Positions 10,112 to 21,535 of a stretch of 64,000 bases of DNA are shown here, one piece after another. The position numbers and the translations under genes were made by a program. The first letter of the stretch is position 1, and each line of letters opens with the position of its first letter. The stretch is from Agrypnia vestita (lineage: Eukaryota > Arthropoda > Insecta > Trichoptera > Phryganeidae). Where the stretch lies: contig JADDOH010010181.1 in NCBI GenBank assembly GCA_016648135.1, forward strand, positions 28,733 through 92,732, in the 5' to 3' direction. The notes beneath the pieces were generated by a model, which searched no databases, was not told the DNA's origin, and saw nothing but the letters and a program-made list of their open reading frames with translations.

Positions 10112-10762
10112 ATTCTGAAAATAACAATGTCTGGATCTTTAAGATCTTTATCCCAACACTTAATAGACGATAATAAAAATTAAAAATGTCCAGAGCAGAT
10201 TTTGTAATTCTACGGCTCAAATACACTGTATTAGAAGATGATATAAGAAAGATTGTTTCTTACTGTCGTATTAATTTCTTCATCCACAACGTTCAGATGA
10301 AATATCATGGCTAAACTTGTAATGACCGCGTTCGGCGTTACCGCGTATTCAGAGACATTTTTTGACAGATATGTCTGGATCTTTAAGATCTTTATCCCAA
10401 CACTTAATAGACGATAATAAAAATTAAAAATAAACGAGACATAGCTTTACGTCGGTGTTTGTTTCTATGAGGGAGGGAGAAAGATGTAAATTGTTATCTG
10501 TCAAATGTCAAGATGGGAAGATTTGAATACGCGGTAACGCCGAACGTGGTCATGACAAATTTAGCCACGATATTTCATCTGGACGCTGTGGATGAAGAAA
10601 TTAATACGACTGTAAGAAACAATCTTCTTATATCATCTTCTAATACAGTGTATTTGAGCCGTAGAATTACAAAATCTGCTCTGGACATTTTTAATTTTTA
10701 TTATCGTCTATTAAGTGTTGGGATAAAGATCTTAAAGATCCAGACATTGTTATTTTCAGAAT
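10112..10762. mobile_element. TIR MITE, family M2
   Basis: The ends 'ATTCTGAAAATAACAATGTC' (10112) and 'GACATTGTTATTTTCAGAAT' (ending 10762) start inverted arms of about 240 bp. The terminal 60 bp of the left arm is repeated directly at 10374-10432, which suggests partial end duplication. It carries no transposase. A second, more decayed copy is at 13728-14270. Confidence 0.75.
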
Positions 10763-10774
10763 ACGGATGACTAG

Positions 10775-11470
10775 CCGTAACCCGTCAAAAATGACGGTAA
10801 TTTTACATGCCGGTTCCTAAAGAATAAGTATTTACTTATTTATAGCCGACACCCATGAAATACAAGGTAATAACGATTTTTATCAAAATATTTTAACACT
10901 TTTTTTTATATTTTCCCGGCAGTTAATGGCACCTACTATTTTAAACACTGGAGATTGTAATGATTGTGCGTGCGTGAAACTAATATGATAACATAATTAA
11001 ATGATTAATATTATAAATAAAATAGACATCAAAATAAAATGAGAAAAAAATTCCGGTACCGGGAATCAAACCCGAGCTTCCAAGGTGAGAGCAAGATATC
11101 CTAGCCACTGCACCACGCAGGATATGCCATTGATTGCGGAGAAAATGTTTATAAAGACCTAAATGTGTACCTAAAGAAAATATATTTAAGAAAATATATT
11201 GTGAACCGTATATATATTTTTTACAATATTTAGTATATTTTAAGGGGTCCCACACATACGGTGATGGCAACTTCAGTAGGTATCCGCGTTCGAGTTTGCT
11301 CTGGTTTACTCGCCCAGAGTTCAAGCCCCATCGCCGGTCGTTTAATTTCGTTTCTTAACTGCGAATTCTAACGAAATTACGGACGTTACACGAAGTTACG
11401 AGGACAGAGAGACGGACGGACGGATAAACGGACAGACGGAAACACAAATTATTATAATTGGGATTGCTTA
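10775..11470 (+). mobile_element. Composite SINE (family S3), with a second tRNA-like head inside
   Basis: Starts with 'CCCGTCAAAAATGACGG'. It contains 'CCCGGCAGTTAATGGCACC', also near 58020, and ends with the box-B-like 'AGAGTTCAAGCCCC' (11313-11328) and the shared tail 'GAAATTACGGACGTTACACG' (11373) plus GGACAGACGG runs. Nested on the minus strand at about 11055-11130 is a separate tRNA-like head, with 'GTGGTGCAGTGGCTAGGAT' as box A region and 'GGTTTGATTCC' as box B. So one SINE type may have landed in another. Confidence 0.6.
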
Positions 11471-11970
11471 TTGAAATTTCGAACACAGAAATTTTTTTTT
11501 ACGCGTCTTAGATATTTAGAGATAAAAATCGGACCGTGGTTGTGGTTGGAAAATTAGTTAAAATTAATTAAAATTTTATTAATTTAATTAAATCACTTGA
11601 AAGAATTTAACCGGAGAACCGTTCTATAATTTACACCATTTTTTCCTTTAAATACTCAAAATGCTAAACACATGCCAAAAACACGCAGTACCTACACAAT
11701 ATACAATAGTTTAGAAAATAAATTCTTGTGATTTCGGCAAACGTGTTCGCAATGTAAATGTTCTTCATTTTTGTAAGGCTATTTATTTACTTAACATATC
11801 GAACGAGTTTATTGCAGTGACATTCTTGTCCAATGATCTGTCTGTTTGTGCAATCATTTCCTAGGATCGATATATTACGAAAACAAATCTGTAATTTATG
11901 TCAATTGATTCACGGTACCGAAACACTTATTTGCAATACGTACATAATACTTGTGTTTTAAATAACGTTA

Positions 11971-12659
11971 TGTTGGGGCACAATGAGTGGGGCGCAATGG
12001 GGTACACCCCGTTCCGCCCCTGATAATATTTGTACTTCTCATATTAAAATGCAAGTTTATTTAATCTGCAGATGGTGCGTAAATATGTTAGAAAAACCAG
12101 TCGGATTTCTAAAGCTACGAAGGAACATCCCGTCAAGAAAGTGAAAAAGTAAGAATGAAACAAAAACTGATGTGTAAAAGAAAAGAAAACAAAACCAAGA
12201 AATGAAAACAATGCCAAAGAAACAAAAATAATTAAATCTGAAGGAAGCTCGGAAGAAGAAGACGTGGCCTGCTTATATAGCCATGGTTTGTGCTAGAATT
12301 CTAACGAAGGCTGGTGTTCTTATGGCGTTTGTAAAAAAAGGGCACACATGGCGTATGCTGGTCTACAGTGATGATGATAATAGTGTTCTCATCTGCGAAC
12401 TCTGTCAATAATTAGTACCCCATTGTGCCCCTGGTTCATTTCCCATTCTGCCCCACCCCCGGGGCATAATGGGAATTTCCCCTTTTTTTCAAACACATAT
12501 TTGTGATAGTAATTATTAATTTATAAAAGTTTTTAGTTTCTTCGAAGAGAAATAAGTAAATAAAAATACAAATTAACAAATAATGGTGTTATTACTTTCA
12601 AACTCTCACAAATTGTAATCAAAGCTTAGCTACCCCGTTTCGCCCCGGGTTCCCCTACA
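11971..12659 (+). mobile_element. Internally deleted pogo-type transposon with C-terminal PHD-like finger
   Basis: The ends TGTTGGGG (11971) and CCCCTACA (12659) are flanked by TA on both sides, with G-rich/C-rich subterminal motifs. After an AG at 12070 the frame starts 'MVRKYVRKTSRISK', resembling the N terminus of pogo/CENP-B-type transposases. Near 12265-12410 a broken frame gives 'CLYSHGLC', 'GWCSYGVCKKRAHMAYAG' and 'CELCQ', a Cys/His pattern like the PHD-type finger ending some insect pogo transposases. The DDE core is missing, so it cannot move on its own. Confidence 0.65.
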
Positions 12660-13727
12660 TAACTTTGCGGTGTTTAACCAGACAAGAATACACACGATGT
12701 ATTTCTCTTTTTCTCTTAAAACATCGATGTTTCATCAGAAAAATAAACATGGCATGAAGTTGACAGATTTCTTTTTAATCCCTTTGGTTTAAGAAATGCA
12801 AAGGATTATGTTTTCATTCAGCTTTGTACGGTTACATTTGGTTGAAGGTGAACTAATGTTAACATTACATTAGCCAGTAGTACACTTAATTTACATTAGA
12901 TGGCTTAGAGTGTATCAATGTTTAGATATTATTCTCATAACATCAATGTGTCGATATTATCGAGGACTTAACATCGATGTTTTCCCACTAATCGATGTTT
13001 ATCCATCATCGATGAATATCGATCATTCCTAAGTTGTCCGCAGTAACGAGTATGATGTACTTGTTTGGTCACTGTTTCTTATATGCAAGTATGAAATATT
13101 TGCTGCGTATAGGGGAGAAGTGACCCAAGTTGTTCTCTAAAATGATTTTATTTCTATCTGAAAAAAACAATACAATATTCAAAGTTTTTTTATTGAAGCC
13201 TCTTCATAATGAGAGTCTTTATGGCGAGTTCTTGTAGAATGTACACGGTCCCTAATTCATTGTCCTGAAATATATATATCAACACAAGACCAAATATTAG
13301 TCAAAATGATGTTTGTTTGTTAATTATCATTTAATATTGCACATATTAAAAAAGTAATGTTTTTTTTCAGGATGGTGCTCAGTTTTCGGTGCCCCGATGC
13401 TTGGTGATTTTATGAAAAATAATGCATCCAGCAGCTCTCGCTATTTAATAAAGATAGAAATCACGTTCTTTTATCTGGATTAAGATTTTTGTTTTTAAAT
13501 ACTTTTTACTTTTTGAAATACTAAGTTATTTAATCCAAAAATAAATATCTATTCTCAAAGCACAACACTTGTGTTTCATTTATAATGTCATGAAAACTTT
13601 ATGATGCAAAATATCATAAGTAAATTCAAATATAAAATAATGAAATTATAAATCTTGTTGTACTGTATAATTAAGAGAATTTAAACAAACTAAGATAGTA
13701 AAAATAAATAATTGGTTGTATTCTGAA
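12660..13727. other. No gene recognised
   Basis: AT-rich. Repeated ATCGATGTTT words at 12663-13025 (aacatcgatgtt, atcgatg) form small palindromes. Nothing coding. Confidence 0.5.
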
Positions 13728-14270
13728 AATAGCAATATTGGGATCTTAAGATTGTTATCCCAACACTTAATAGACGAGAATAAAAATAAATGAGACGTAG
13801 GTATACATGAGAATTTGTTTCTTTCAGTTTCTACTTCAGAGAGAAAGGGAGAAAGAAGAACATGACGGTTATCCATTAAACATCAAAATATAAACACGAG
13901 GACGCTGTGGGGGAAGAAATTAATAAGTGCATATGAGATAATCTTTTTTCTATAAGCTTTAAATACAGCATTAATACATATTTCATGTAATTTTAGTCGA
14001 AACATGAGAATTGTGAGGTCACATTTGTGATAGTTATTTCGGAAATCCGTTTGAAGCTCTGTCAGACCAGAACGCCTGGATAAGAATCGGAGAAATCAAT
14101 CCCTTTTCTAAAGGAATTGCAGACATCAAATAAAGGTATTTACTTTAAGAGACATATGTGAAAATATACAAATCTCCTTAACGAACACCGATGAATACCT
14201 ACGTCTCGTTTATTTTTATTCTCATCTATTAAGTATCGCAAGATCCCAATATTGCTATTTTCAGAATACG
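13728..14270. mobile_element. TIR MITE, family M2 (second copy)
   Basis: The ends 'TATTCTGAAAATAGCAATAT' and 'ATATTGCTATTTTCAGAATA' are reverse complements. The arms then share 'CACTTAATAGACGAGAATAA' and 'GAGACGTAGGTAT' on the left with their complements on the right. The middle is unique. No transposase. Confidence 0.7.
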
Positions 14271-14495
14271 GCTGAATTTCAATAATTTTTCATGTCAGAC
14301 CATTTTGAAAACTGCAATATACATATTTTGTCCCCTAACTCTAAACTAACAAGATGTTTTACCTGCCAAAAGAATTGTTTTACAGTAGATTAGCTTCATT
14401 AAATCATCAAATAATTCATCTATTGCATACATACCATTACGAAATTCGACATTATTGAAAAATAATAATCAATTTGGTCAACAAAAACAAACTCA

Positions 14496-14501
14496 TTTAT
14501 T
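14496..14501 (-). promoter_or_regulatory. Candidate poly(A) signal of the Maf gene
   Basis: AATAAA on the minus strand, 44 nt past the stop codon at 14545. It is the nearest canonical hexamer downstream. Confidence 0.5.
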
Positions 14502-14544
14502 TAAAAATAAATAAAACTTAAACATTCATAAGGGTAATTAAAAC

Positions 14545-17500
14545 CTATTCTTTGGGTTTCTCATAAAACATGTCAAATAAAACTGAAGAAAGTCTGTACA
14601 GAGGCAAGCCCATCACGGTGAAGTAATCTCCTTCTATGCGTTCTATCATTGTACCGCCAATTCCTTGGATTCCATATCCTCCAGCTTTATCTCTGAAGGA
14701 AGACATAAGCATATATTATTATTATTATTATTATTGATAATGGGCAGGCAGCTTAAGCTGATAGGCCCATATCACTGTCTCTCATTTGAATATCCAGCCT
14801 ATTCTTAAACTGATTGACACTGGCTGCAGACACAACGCCTTCAGGCAAACTGTTCCACGTATTGACCACTCTATTGCTTAATGTATGCTTTCTTGGGTTA
14901 CACGAGAACCGAGACTTGTTCAACTTCAGGTGATGTCTTCGAAGGCCCACATTAGTTACACATATATAAACAATTAACATTTTAATAAATATTATCAAAC
15001 AATATGCCAGTGTCGGATCTCTTTCAGTAAGTTTTAATACATTTACTGCGCACAAAAATATGCATGCCCATCCTGTGCACATAAATGTACTGCTGAACTA
15101 CATTACGTTATCGTACATCTGATACCTACTGTTAAACTGAATAAATTCAAAACCTCGATAATTCGAAATTCACCATAATTAAAAAAATTTAAACTAGAGA
15201 CACAAAAATGTTAATTTCATAGTACATATAACTCCTGTAATTCAAAATAACTTTTAGCTCCTTGCGCCTTAAATCAATACACTTTAGTTCACACACTTTG
15301 AAATTTGACATACGCCTGTGGAAAATCACGGTAATTTGGTGGGCGTTGCATGTTGCCTGAGCCGCTGTGTGTTATAGATAGTTAGATAGGGTACTTTAGT
15401 AATAGAAGTGTTGCGATTTTTGTATTAGCATAACGAATATTGCGTTTTCAAAATTATTTCTTGAAATATCCAAAAATATGTACTGACGATTTTGACGAAA
15501 TTAATGGCTTTTTTCATGAGTTTTAGGATTTTTGGCAAATTTTTTTTTATACCTTGATTTTTCTATTAACGGGGTTCTGCATAATTTGAAATGTTTTTTG
15601 GGTCCCTTGAATTTTTAAATAACGAGGTTTTACCGTGTATGTATACATAATATGTAATATGGTACTGATTGATGCATATTTTCAGAACTTAAGATGAACA
15701 AAAATTGGGACAAAATTTCAATGAAAAAAGTAATTGAAAACCAAAGTTCCTCTGTACTTGCATAGAATTATAAATATATATACGATATGCACCTATGTAT
15801 TGTTTTTTTATTATTATAACTGATCCAAATTGTAGAAGAAAGGTGAACACTTTGTCTAAAAGTCTTTTTATCAAACAGACCAAATTAAATATGTGTAGGT
15901 AAATTTGTATTACAATATTTTTCAATAAAAGAGGCACCTTTTTACTTTTAAATTCATTAATATGTATTATACTCAAAAGTTTATCCTTTGGCATGAAAAG
16001 TGCAATGAATATGTATTAAAAATCTGAAATTTATTGAATAAAATTATTGTAACAACTGTAAATAAATATATAATGAAGTAATACGGTGTAAATTATCATA
16101 AAAATAGTTTACTCGATTTTAAAACAAAGCCAGTCTAAAGCTGGATTGTGCTTGAGAATGTAAAGAAAAAATTACTTAGTTTAAATATGTAATTACTTAC
16201 AGTGGCTCTCCTGTAGCTATGTAAGCATTTAATTGCTCAGGTGTTAATTTTCCAAAAAAAACATCAGTTTTTTCACAAAATTTTACTATTTTTGGACCAT
16301 TTTTAATAACCACTCCCGTGTAGACAATGTGACCTCTTCCATTTAACCTAAAATAAACTTAGGTATTTTATATCTGGGACTGATTTTAAGCATTCTACTA
16401 GATGTGAACCAAGAAGTCAACATGATACAGAAAAAAGGTAGCTGATTTTGGTTAGGGATATTCTAAGCAGTTATGGATTCATTTATTTTAGAAAATGACT
16501 TTCTGGAAACAACGAAGTTTGATTCACGATAAAAAAATGTAATAGAATTTTTTTAAAGTTATAAATACTAACTCTGACAGCATTTTATATGCATCCTGTG
16601 CATCTGTTGGTTTGCCGAAAAGTTTTCCATTCAACGTAACCATTGTATCTGCACCTATTACGACATCCGCTGGGTTAAATTCACTTCTCAGTCTGTTATC
16701 CACCTCCAGCACCTTCTGCAGGGCAGTTTCTTCAACAAAATCTTCAATATTTTTGAATGAACAGGGATCCAAATCTTCCTCGAATTTCGACGGGCACAGC
16801 AAAACATTCAAACCCTTTAAGAAACATAATGTCAGTTAGTTAAAAATTAAAAATAATTTTAAATTGATTTATTGATTAAGGATAAATTATAAAAGTCTCA
16901 CAGAGACGAAGCTATTTATGTATGAGAAAAGTGCATGAAAGTCTTTTATACAATGGCTCAGGGCTTACAACCTGTATGAGATGGCTTAAGTGATCACTCT
17001 ACACAATGCAACATTCACCAATTCCATATCTGGGGACCAAATCGAGGAACTGTGTTCTTAGGACATACTTTCATATAAAAATATTGTTAAATTGATCAAT
17101 TTCAGACAGATGCTACAATGAACATAATTCAAGGGAAAGACAAACAGAAAAGGTCTGTTTAACTCCTGTGTGTTGGTGATGTAACGTAGGTCTACATGTC
17201 ATAGAAAATATTAAATATCTACCTTATTTACAAAAACTAAAACGTCATATTTTTTGTAATCATCGAATAGACATTTTCACACCAAAATGACTAAATTAAA
17301 CTGTTACGAATGTACAGATTTTTTAATTAAAAAATATTTATTCATTACTCTCGTATTTTTGGCCAGTATGTAAAAGAGAGCAGAATATTGCACATCGCAG
17401 TCAAATCGAGCAATAAAGAGCACGAAAATACCACACATTTCAGGTAGGACAGAGATGGCGGTTGTTTGGGTTTCGGTGAAAGCAAAAACAATATCGAAAG

Positions 17501-19621
17501 AGTACGGTAGAGTCGCACAACACATGATAGACAAAGACGGACTGCGGGCGACTGACGCGACCTGGCGACCATGCTGTTGAATTCAGTTTCTAATGATACG
17601 TCAGCATGAGCGCACGCAAATTCGATATGCCATGATTTTATGATAATTTACAAAAATAACGCAAATGTTTACCTTACATAATTATAAAAAGGAACCTTTA
17701 AAAAGTCTTATCTGTTTGGAGGTGGATGAGCCCTCCGGTTTTGGATAGAGTTGAACTCAAAGGTCACCACTCCGTTTGTAGAGTCGGTGATCTCTGCTGC
17801 GGTTGATGATATAAAGTCGCGATGGTTTGACAGAATTTATTCGATTACAAAACACAAGTTATAAAGAATACAGTAGGGTACAAAGATTACAATTGAAAGC
17901 GTGACGTTCGAAGGTATGACGGCGAAGGCTTCCGCTGTATCCGAGAAGCCTCGCTGGAGTGAGATGATTTGTTCTGCGGGCGCGTGCTTATATAGTCATT
18001 CAGAACAAAGGAATCAGGGGTGTTATGATTTCCTCTTTACTCGGCCGCGCGTGTGGGTATTTAGCCTAGATTAGCAAGGTGCGTTTCGTCACTCCGATAG
18101 TCCATGCCCTCTGCTATACCTCGCCTTTGTACTCGGTCATTGGTCCGGCTTACATTTGCCTTGCTCAGCGATCTTGCCTCAACCTCTGTATCGAGGGCGA
18201 CGGCCTGCCGTACTCGATGTCAGCATCTGTGGTAACTCATTACATGGGTGTATGTGTGTATGTGTCTCGGGCCACCACAGCTGTATCGTATATATGTATA
18301 TTTTATCACATATTAAAAACTATGCCCATTTTTAATCAGGTAACGTTAAAAATAAAAATATGAAATCACACAAGTGAGATGAGTAATATATGCATGAAGT
18401 CAGTCAATATAGACTTTTATATGTTCATGGTGACAAAATATTATTAAAAAATGGTGGGTATAATATTATTAAAAAAATTAAGTCTTGTAATTTTTTATAT
18501 CAATACATGGGAAAAAAATAATTTTGATCTTTATTAGCTTATACAGCGATACACCAATCATTTTAATTACAGATACACATAATTAAAATGATTGGTGTAT
18601 TGGCTAGTGCAGACGTCTGGCAGATCAGCTGAAAATTTTGGAAAGAAAAAATTATCCACCAAATTGAATTTTTAATGTAGATGAGACAGGATTCAATTAA
18701 AGGGGTCAAGGTCGAACATCAACATTCAAAACCAGTTATTTAAGAAAAATGACACTCCAGTTCATTGAAGAATATAATGTAAAAGTCTTATAGACATTTC
18801 CGGAGGCATCGAAAAGGTTTATTTAGATGATATTCAAACTTTGTTAAAATCACACGGAGAACCCTTAACTAATGAAGAGCTATAGGAAATAGACTGCTGT
18901 ACTGTGTGAAAAGAGTGAGTGAGTGCCGTAAAGTGTAGTTGTAAAGGATTATTTGACAGTGATTGGCAAAATTTGTATAATAAACAGAGAAGTAAAACGG
19001 GAGAATCTAAATCATTTTTTGGAACACGAAACAAAATGAATTAATTATGTTATTGATGACATTTTTTGTTATTAATAATGTTCATTTTATTTAAAGTGTT
19101 TTTTTACAATTTTAAAATAATTCTTTTAAATCCCCTGTTGATTGCAATATTTTGCTTATTTCGACCATGCCCAGAGCATATCACCATAAACATTTTGTTA
19201 ATTGAATTAAATACAAAGGTAATCCCTCCTATTTTAAGAATAATCCAATAGTTTCAGTATGTACGCACGAACAGCATATCCAGGAGCTTAAAGCTTATAT
19301 TTGTAATCAAATAAGTTGTAACACTGCGTAGAATTCTTGAAAATCAAAAATGCAAGATAAAATTACTTATGAATCTTTACATTCTTATGCACCACAATAG
19401 TCGATATTAAATAATTTCGCTTTATTTCTCAGATATGCCTATCTTATTAGAATGTATGCACTACCTGATCCAATAATATGGAATAAATACATGAAAACCA
19501 AATTTTATAGTAAATAATAAAATGCAATTACAATGTTCTTTGCTAATTCTTGTCTTCTCGGTGAAGCCGTTGCCAAAACGACTCTTTTAGCATTCAAAAT
19601 GTGCAGTATGGGTTGTAACAT
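14545..19621 (-). CDS. Maf-type nucleotide pyrophosphatase (ASMTL/dTTP-UTP pyrophosphatase-like)
   Basis: Four exons join in frame: 19621-19532, 16814-16573, 16347-16201 and 14692-14545 (627 nt, 208 aa). All introns are GT-AG. Maf proteins hydrolyse the phosphoanhydride bond of dTTP, UTP and some modified nucleotides in the cytosol, which removes non-canonical precursors. The family signature is present: A19-S-P-R-R23, D86 in IGADTMV, GKP (97-99) and the late [10 protein letters not shown] block. The last exon ends '...[12 protein letters not shown]'. The length matches stand-alone Maf proteins of about 200 aa, so this is not an ASMTL fusion. The start at 19621 gives the usual short lead before '[11 protein letters not shown]'. 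Introns carry a LINE tail, a pogo MITE, an FB1 fragment, a possible LTR and a Tigger remnant. Identity is firm; substrate preference is inferred from the family. Confidence 0.93.
14753..14960 (-). pseudogene. LINE C-terminal tail in Maf intron 3
   Basis: The minus frame reads '[20 protein letters not shown]' then 'NQFKNRLD' and stops at 14753. This is the conserved end of jockey/CR1-type LINE proteins. An ATT microsatellite (14713-14735) lies beyond the stop as the tail. It is truncated at the 5' end. Confidence 0.75.
15129..15636. mobile_element. pogo-type MITE in Maf intron 3
   Basis: Left end 'AAACCTCGATAATTCGAAAT' (about 15152) and right end 'AAATAACGAGGTTTTACCG' (about 15617) are the diverged inverted ends seen in the cleaner copies at 29348-29711 and 47439-47858. 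The CAGTAAAACC termini are mutated here. No coding. Confidence 0.6.
16868..17036 (+). repeat. FB1 foldback arm (single) in Maf intron 1
   Basis: Matches the arm of the element at 3592-4181, from 'AGTCTCACAGAGACGAAGC' through 'GTGATCACTCTACACAATGC' to 'CACCAATTCCAT'. The opposite arm is absent. Confidence 0.65.
17713..18279 (-). mobile_element. Possible solo LTR in Maf intron 1
   Basis: On the minus strand the segment begins TGTGGTGGCCCGAGACAC. It has a TATATAA-type box (about 17985-17995), a GC-richer leader and a polyadenylation hexamer in 'TCGAATAAATTCTG' (about 17840), and ends near CCTCCAAACA. Order and spacing fit a gypsy-type LTR of about 570 bp. No target duplication could be confirmed and no internal region is present, so this stays tentative. 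Confidence 0.4.
18549..18600. repeat. Perfect 21-bp inverted repeat
   Basis: 'ATACACCAATCATTTTAATTA'-type arms (18549-18569 and 18580-18600) are exact complements around a 10-nt loop. They directly precede the Tigger remnant. Confidence 0.8.
18601..19040 (+). pseudogene. Tigger/pogo transposase remnant
   Basis: Broken frames give 'NVDETGF' (about 18675-18695), the first-aspartate block of pogo/Tigger DDE transposases. Later frames give '[13 protein letters not shown]' (about 18845-18885), the block near the C terminus. Many stops and shifts are present. It lies in Maf intron 1 and is dead. Confidence 0.6.
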
Positions 19622-21059
19622 TTTGAATTTATTTGCGGATCTTTTACTATATTACTGTTATCTTTTTATTATATTATTTACTATATCAAACAGTGACTAT
19701 CCAAATAGCCAATACCGTGAGATGTGTTATAGATCAATGACGGTCAGTAAGTAACAATCTTATGAAAATAAATTAAATAATCAATAAAAACAAAACACCA
19801 CATAATTTTAAATAAGCTGTCAAACAAATATCTGTCAGAAGTCAGAATAGCACGTGGACGTGGTGCAAAATTGTTTCTCAATAAAAAGATAATAGCCCTT
19901 AAAACCATAGGTATTCAGTACTTCTATGGTTATATTTGCTATGCCGTAATTTTATCTACATATGACTTTACGGTTCTGATCGTGGTCTATGGATCGTGGT
20001 TCTTTTGCATTTTACCAGTGATGCCATAATCTTAAATAAATAAATTAAATAATAAATAAATTCCCTCATCGAGGGAAAATAGAATAAAAATCTCGTAATC
20101 AACTTATAAATTCTTTAAAAATATCACATCAATTGAAACATCAACAACAATATTAGTTTTTATTGAAAAGGTACCAGTAATCAATTTGAATCATACAGAG
20201 ACAGATTAATTCACTTTGATTTAATGATACTATAAAAAATTATAAACGGTTAACTTGATGAACAAAATATTATTTGTGAAATTAAAATAACATTTCTCAT
20301 TAGAATCACCTCAATATACAGTATATTTCATAATCGGATACTTCTCTCTATTACCGCGACATATTAGAAGGTATAATATTTTTCATTCGCAATGCAATAT
20401 AGATATATTCTCAGACTACAAATCAAAATTCAAAAAGAACATCATTAATGCAACGATAAAACAACTTCCTTGTGTGACTATACCTTTTGTAAAATGATAA
20501 TGTAACATAATATGATTTTATTTAGGTGACATTATGTTATACCATCACGCACAAAATTCATGGGCATGTCATGCCTGTGTTTGTTCTAAATTAATTAAAT
20601 AAAAAATCAATTTTTATTTTATTGAGTTAAGTACAAATTTAAGCTACCACCATCTTATATTTTTATCATTTCGAAATGTTAAAAAAAAAGTAAAAGTCTT
20701 TATCTCAAAAATTAGACAATTACCAAAATCATCAGCATTAAATTTTTCACACAGGTATAACAAATCGATACTTAAACGAGAACAAAATTCCCTGCTAAAA
20801 AAAATGAAAACGCATTATATTTCCTGAAAATATTGTTAAAGTACTCATAGATTAGTTTTCGCGTCCTTCTAATAGTGAAAACATATTTGTTTTCCTTTTT
20901 CATTTTGGGTCAGTTTATCACAAAACTGATGTCTCGACTCACTGGTAATCGTAAGCCAATAAACTAATGACATTAACCGTTCAGGCGTGACCCCTTCATC
21001 AACCAAAACATCAGTTACGTTAGTGAATATCTTGAAACTTACTGTTATTATTGTGTACT
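19622..21059. other. No gene recognised (region 5' of Maf)
   Basis: AT-rich intergenic DNA upstream of the Maf start. No clear TATA/Inr pair or CpG-rich stretch adjoins the ATG. Confidence 0.4.
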
Positions 21060-21340
21060 AACTGCAACCTGTCAAAAATGATGGAACATTGGTTCGCGTG
21101 TTTGCTGAGTTTTAGTATATATATTTATATAATCTTTTTGATTCCCCACGGAAAGGCGGCCGTGGTATCATGCGTGAAACGGCCTGTTGGGGTTTGGTGG
21201 TCCGGGGTTCAAGCCCCATTTCTGGCCGTTTTTTTAGCCGTGAATTCGAATGAAATTATTGACGTTACACGAAGTTACGAGGACAGGCGGACGGATAGAC
21301 AACGAAATTATTATTTTGATGCATAAAATTTCCAATGTTA
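21060..21340 (+). mobile_element. SINE, family S3
   Basis: Starts near the diverged 'CTGTCAAAAATGATGG'. It has a box-B-like 'GGGGTTCAAGCCCC' (21208-21221), 'TAGCCGTGAATTCGAATG', then the family tail 'GACGTTACACGAAGTTACG' and 'CGAAATTATTATTTTGAT'. Orientation is plus. Confidence 0.65.
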
Positions 21341-21535
21341 ACCAAAATTTATTCATTATTTAGAATAATGCAAACTAATACGTTATCACATGTATTATGT
21401 ATGTATATAAACTATTAATAAATATTTGCAATCCAGCAAAGATATATATAGATTTATTTCGTTAATCACTATCACCAATCTGTCTGCCATCTGGTACTAC
21501 AAGTCGCTAAAACATCAATAGATGATTGTTTTGAT

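Noticed and set aside
11055..11130. Functional tRNA gene
   Set aside because: Box A and B are present but the cloverleaf is incomplete and embedded in a repeat, so it is a SINE head. The same applies to 35895-35975, 43090-43165 and 57910-57990.
12715..12750. Another hammerhead (CTGATGAAAC on the minus strand)
   Set aside because: The core heptamer is followed by ACATCGATGT, which does not leave a stem II plus GAAA in register.
17221..17285. Candidate first exon of the Maf gene ('[14 protein letters not shown]' before a GT)
   Set aside because: No in-frame ATG and no Maf motif. The exon at 19532-19621 supplies ASPRR, an ATG and correct phase.
17304..17572. Two overlapping minus frames of about 75 codons in Maf intron 1
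   Set aside because: No motif, apparent starts are arbitrary, and the Maf transcript splices past them.
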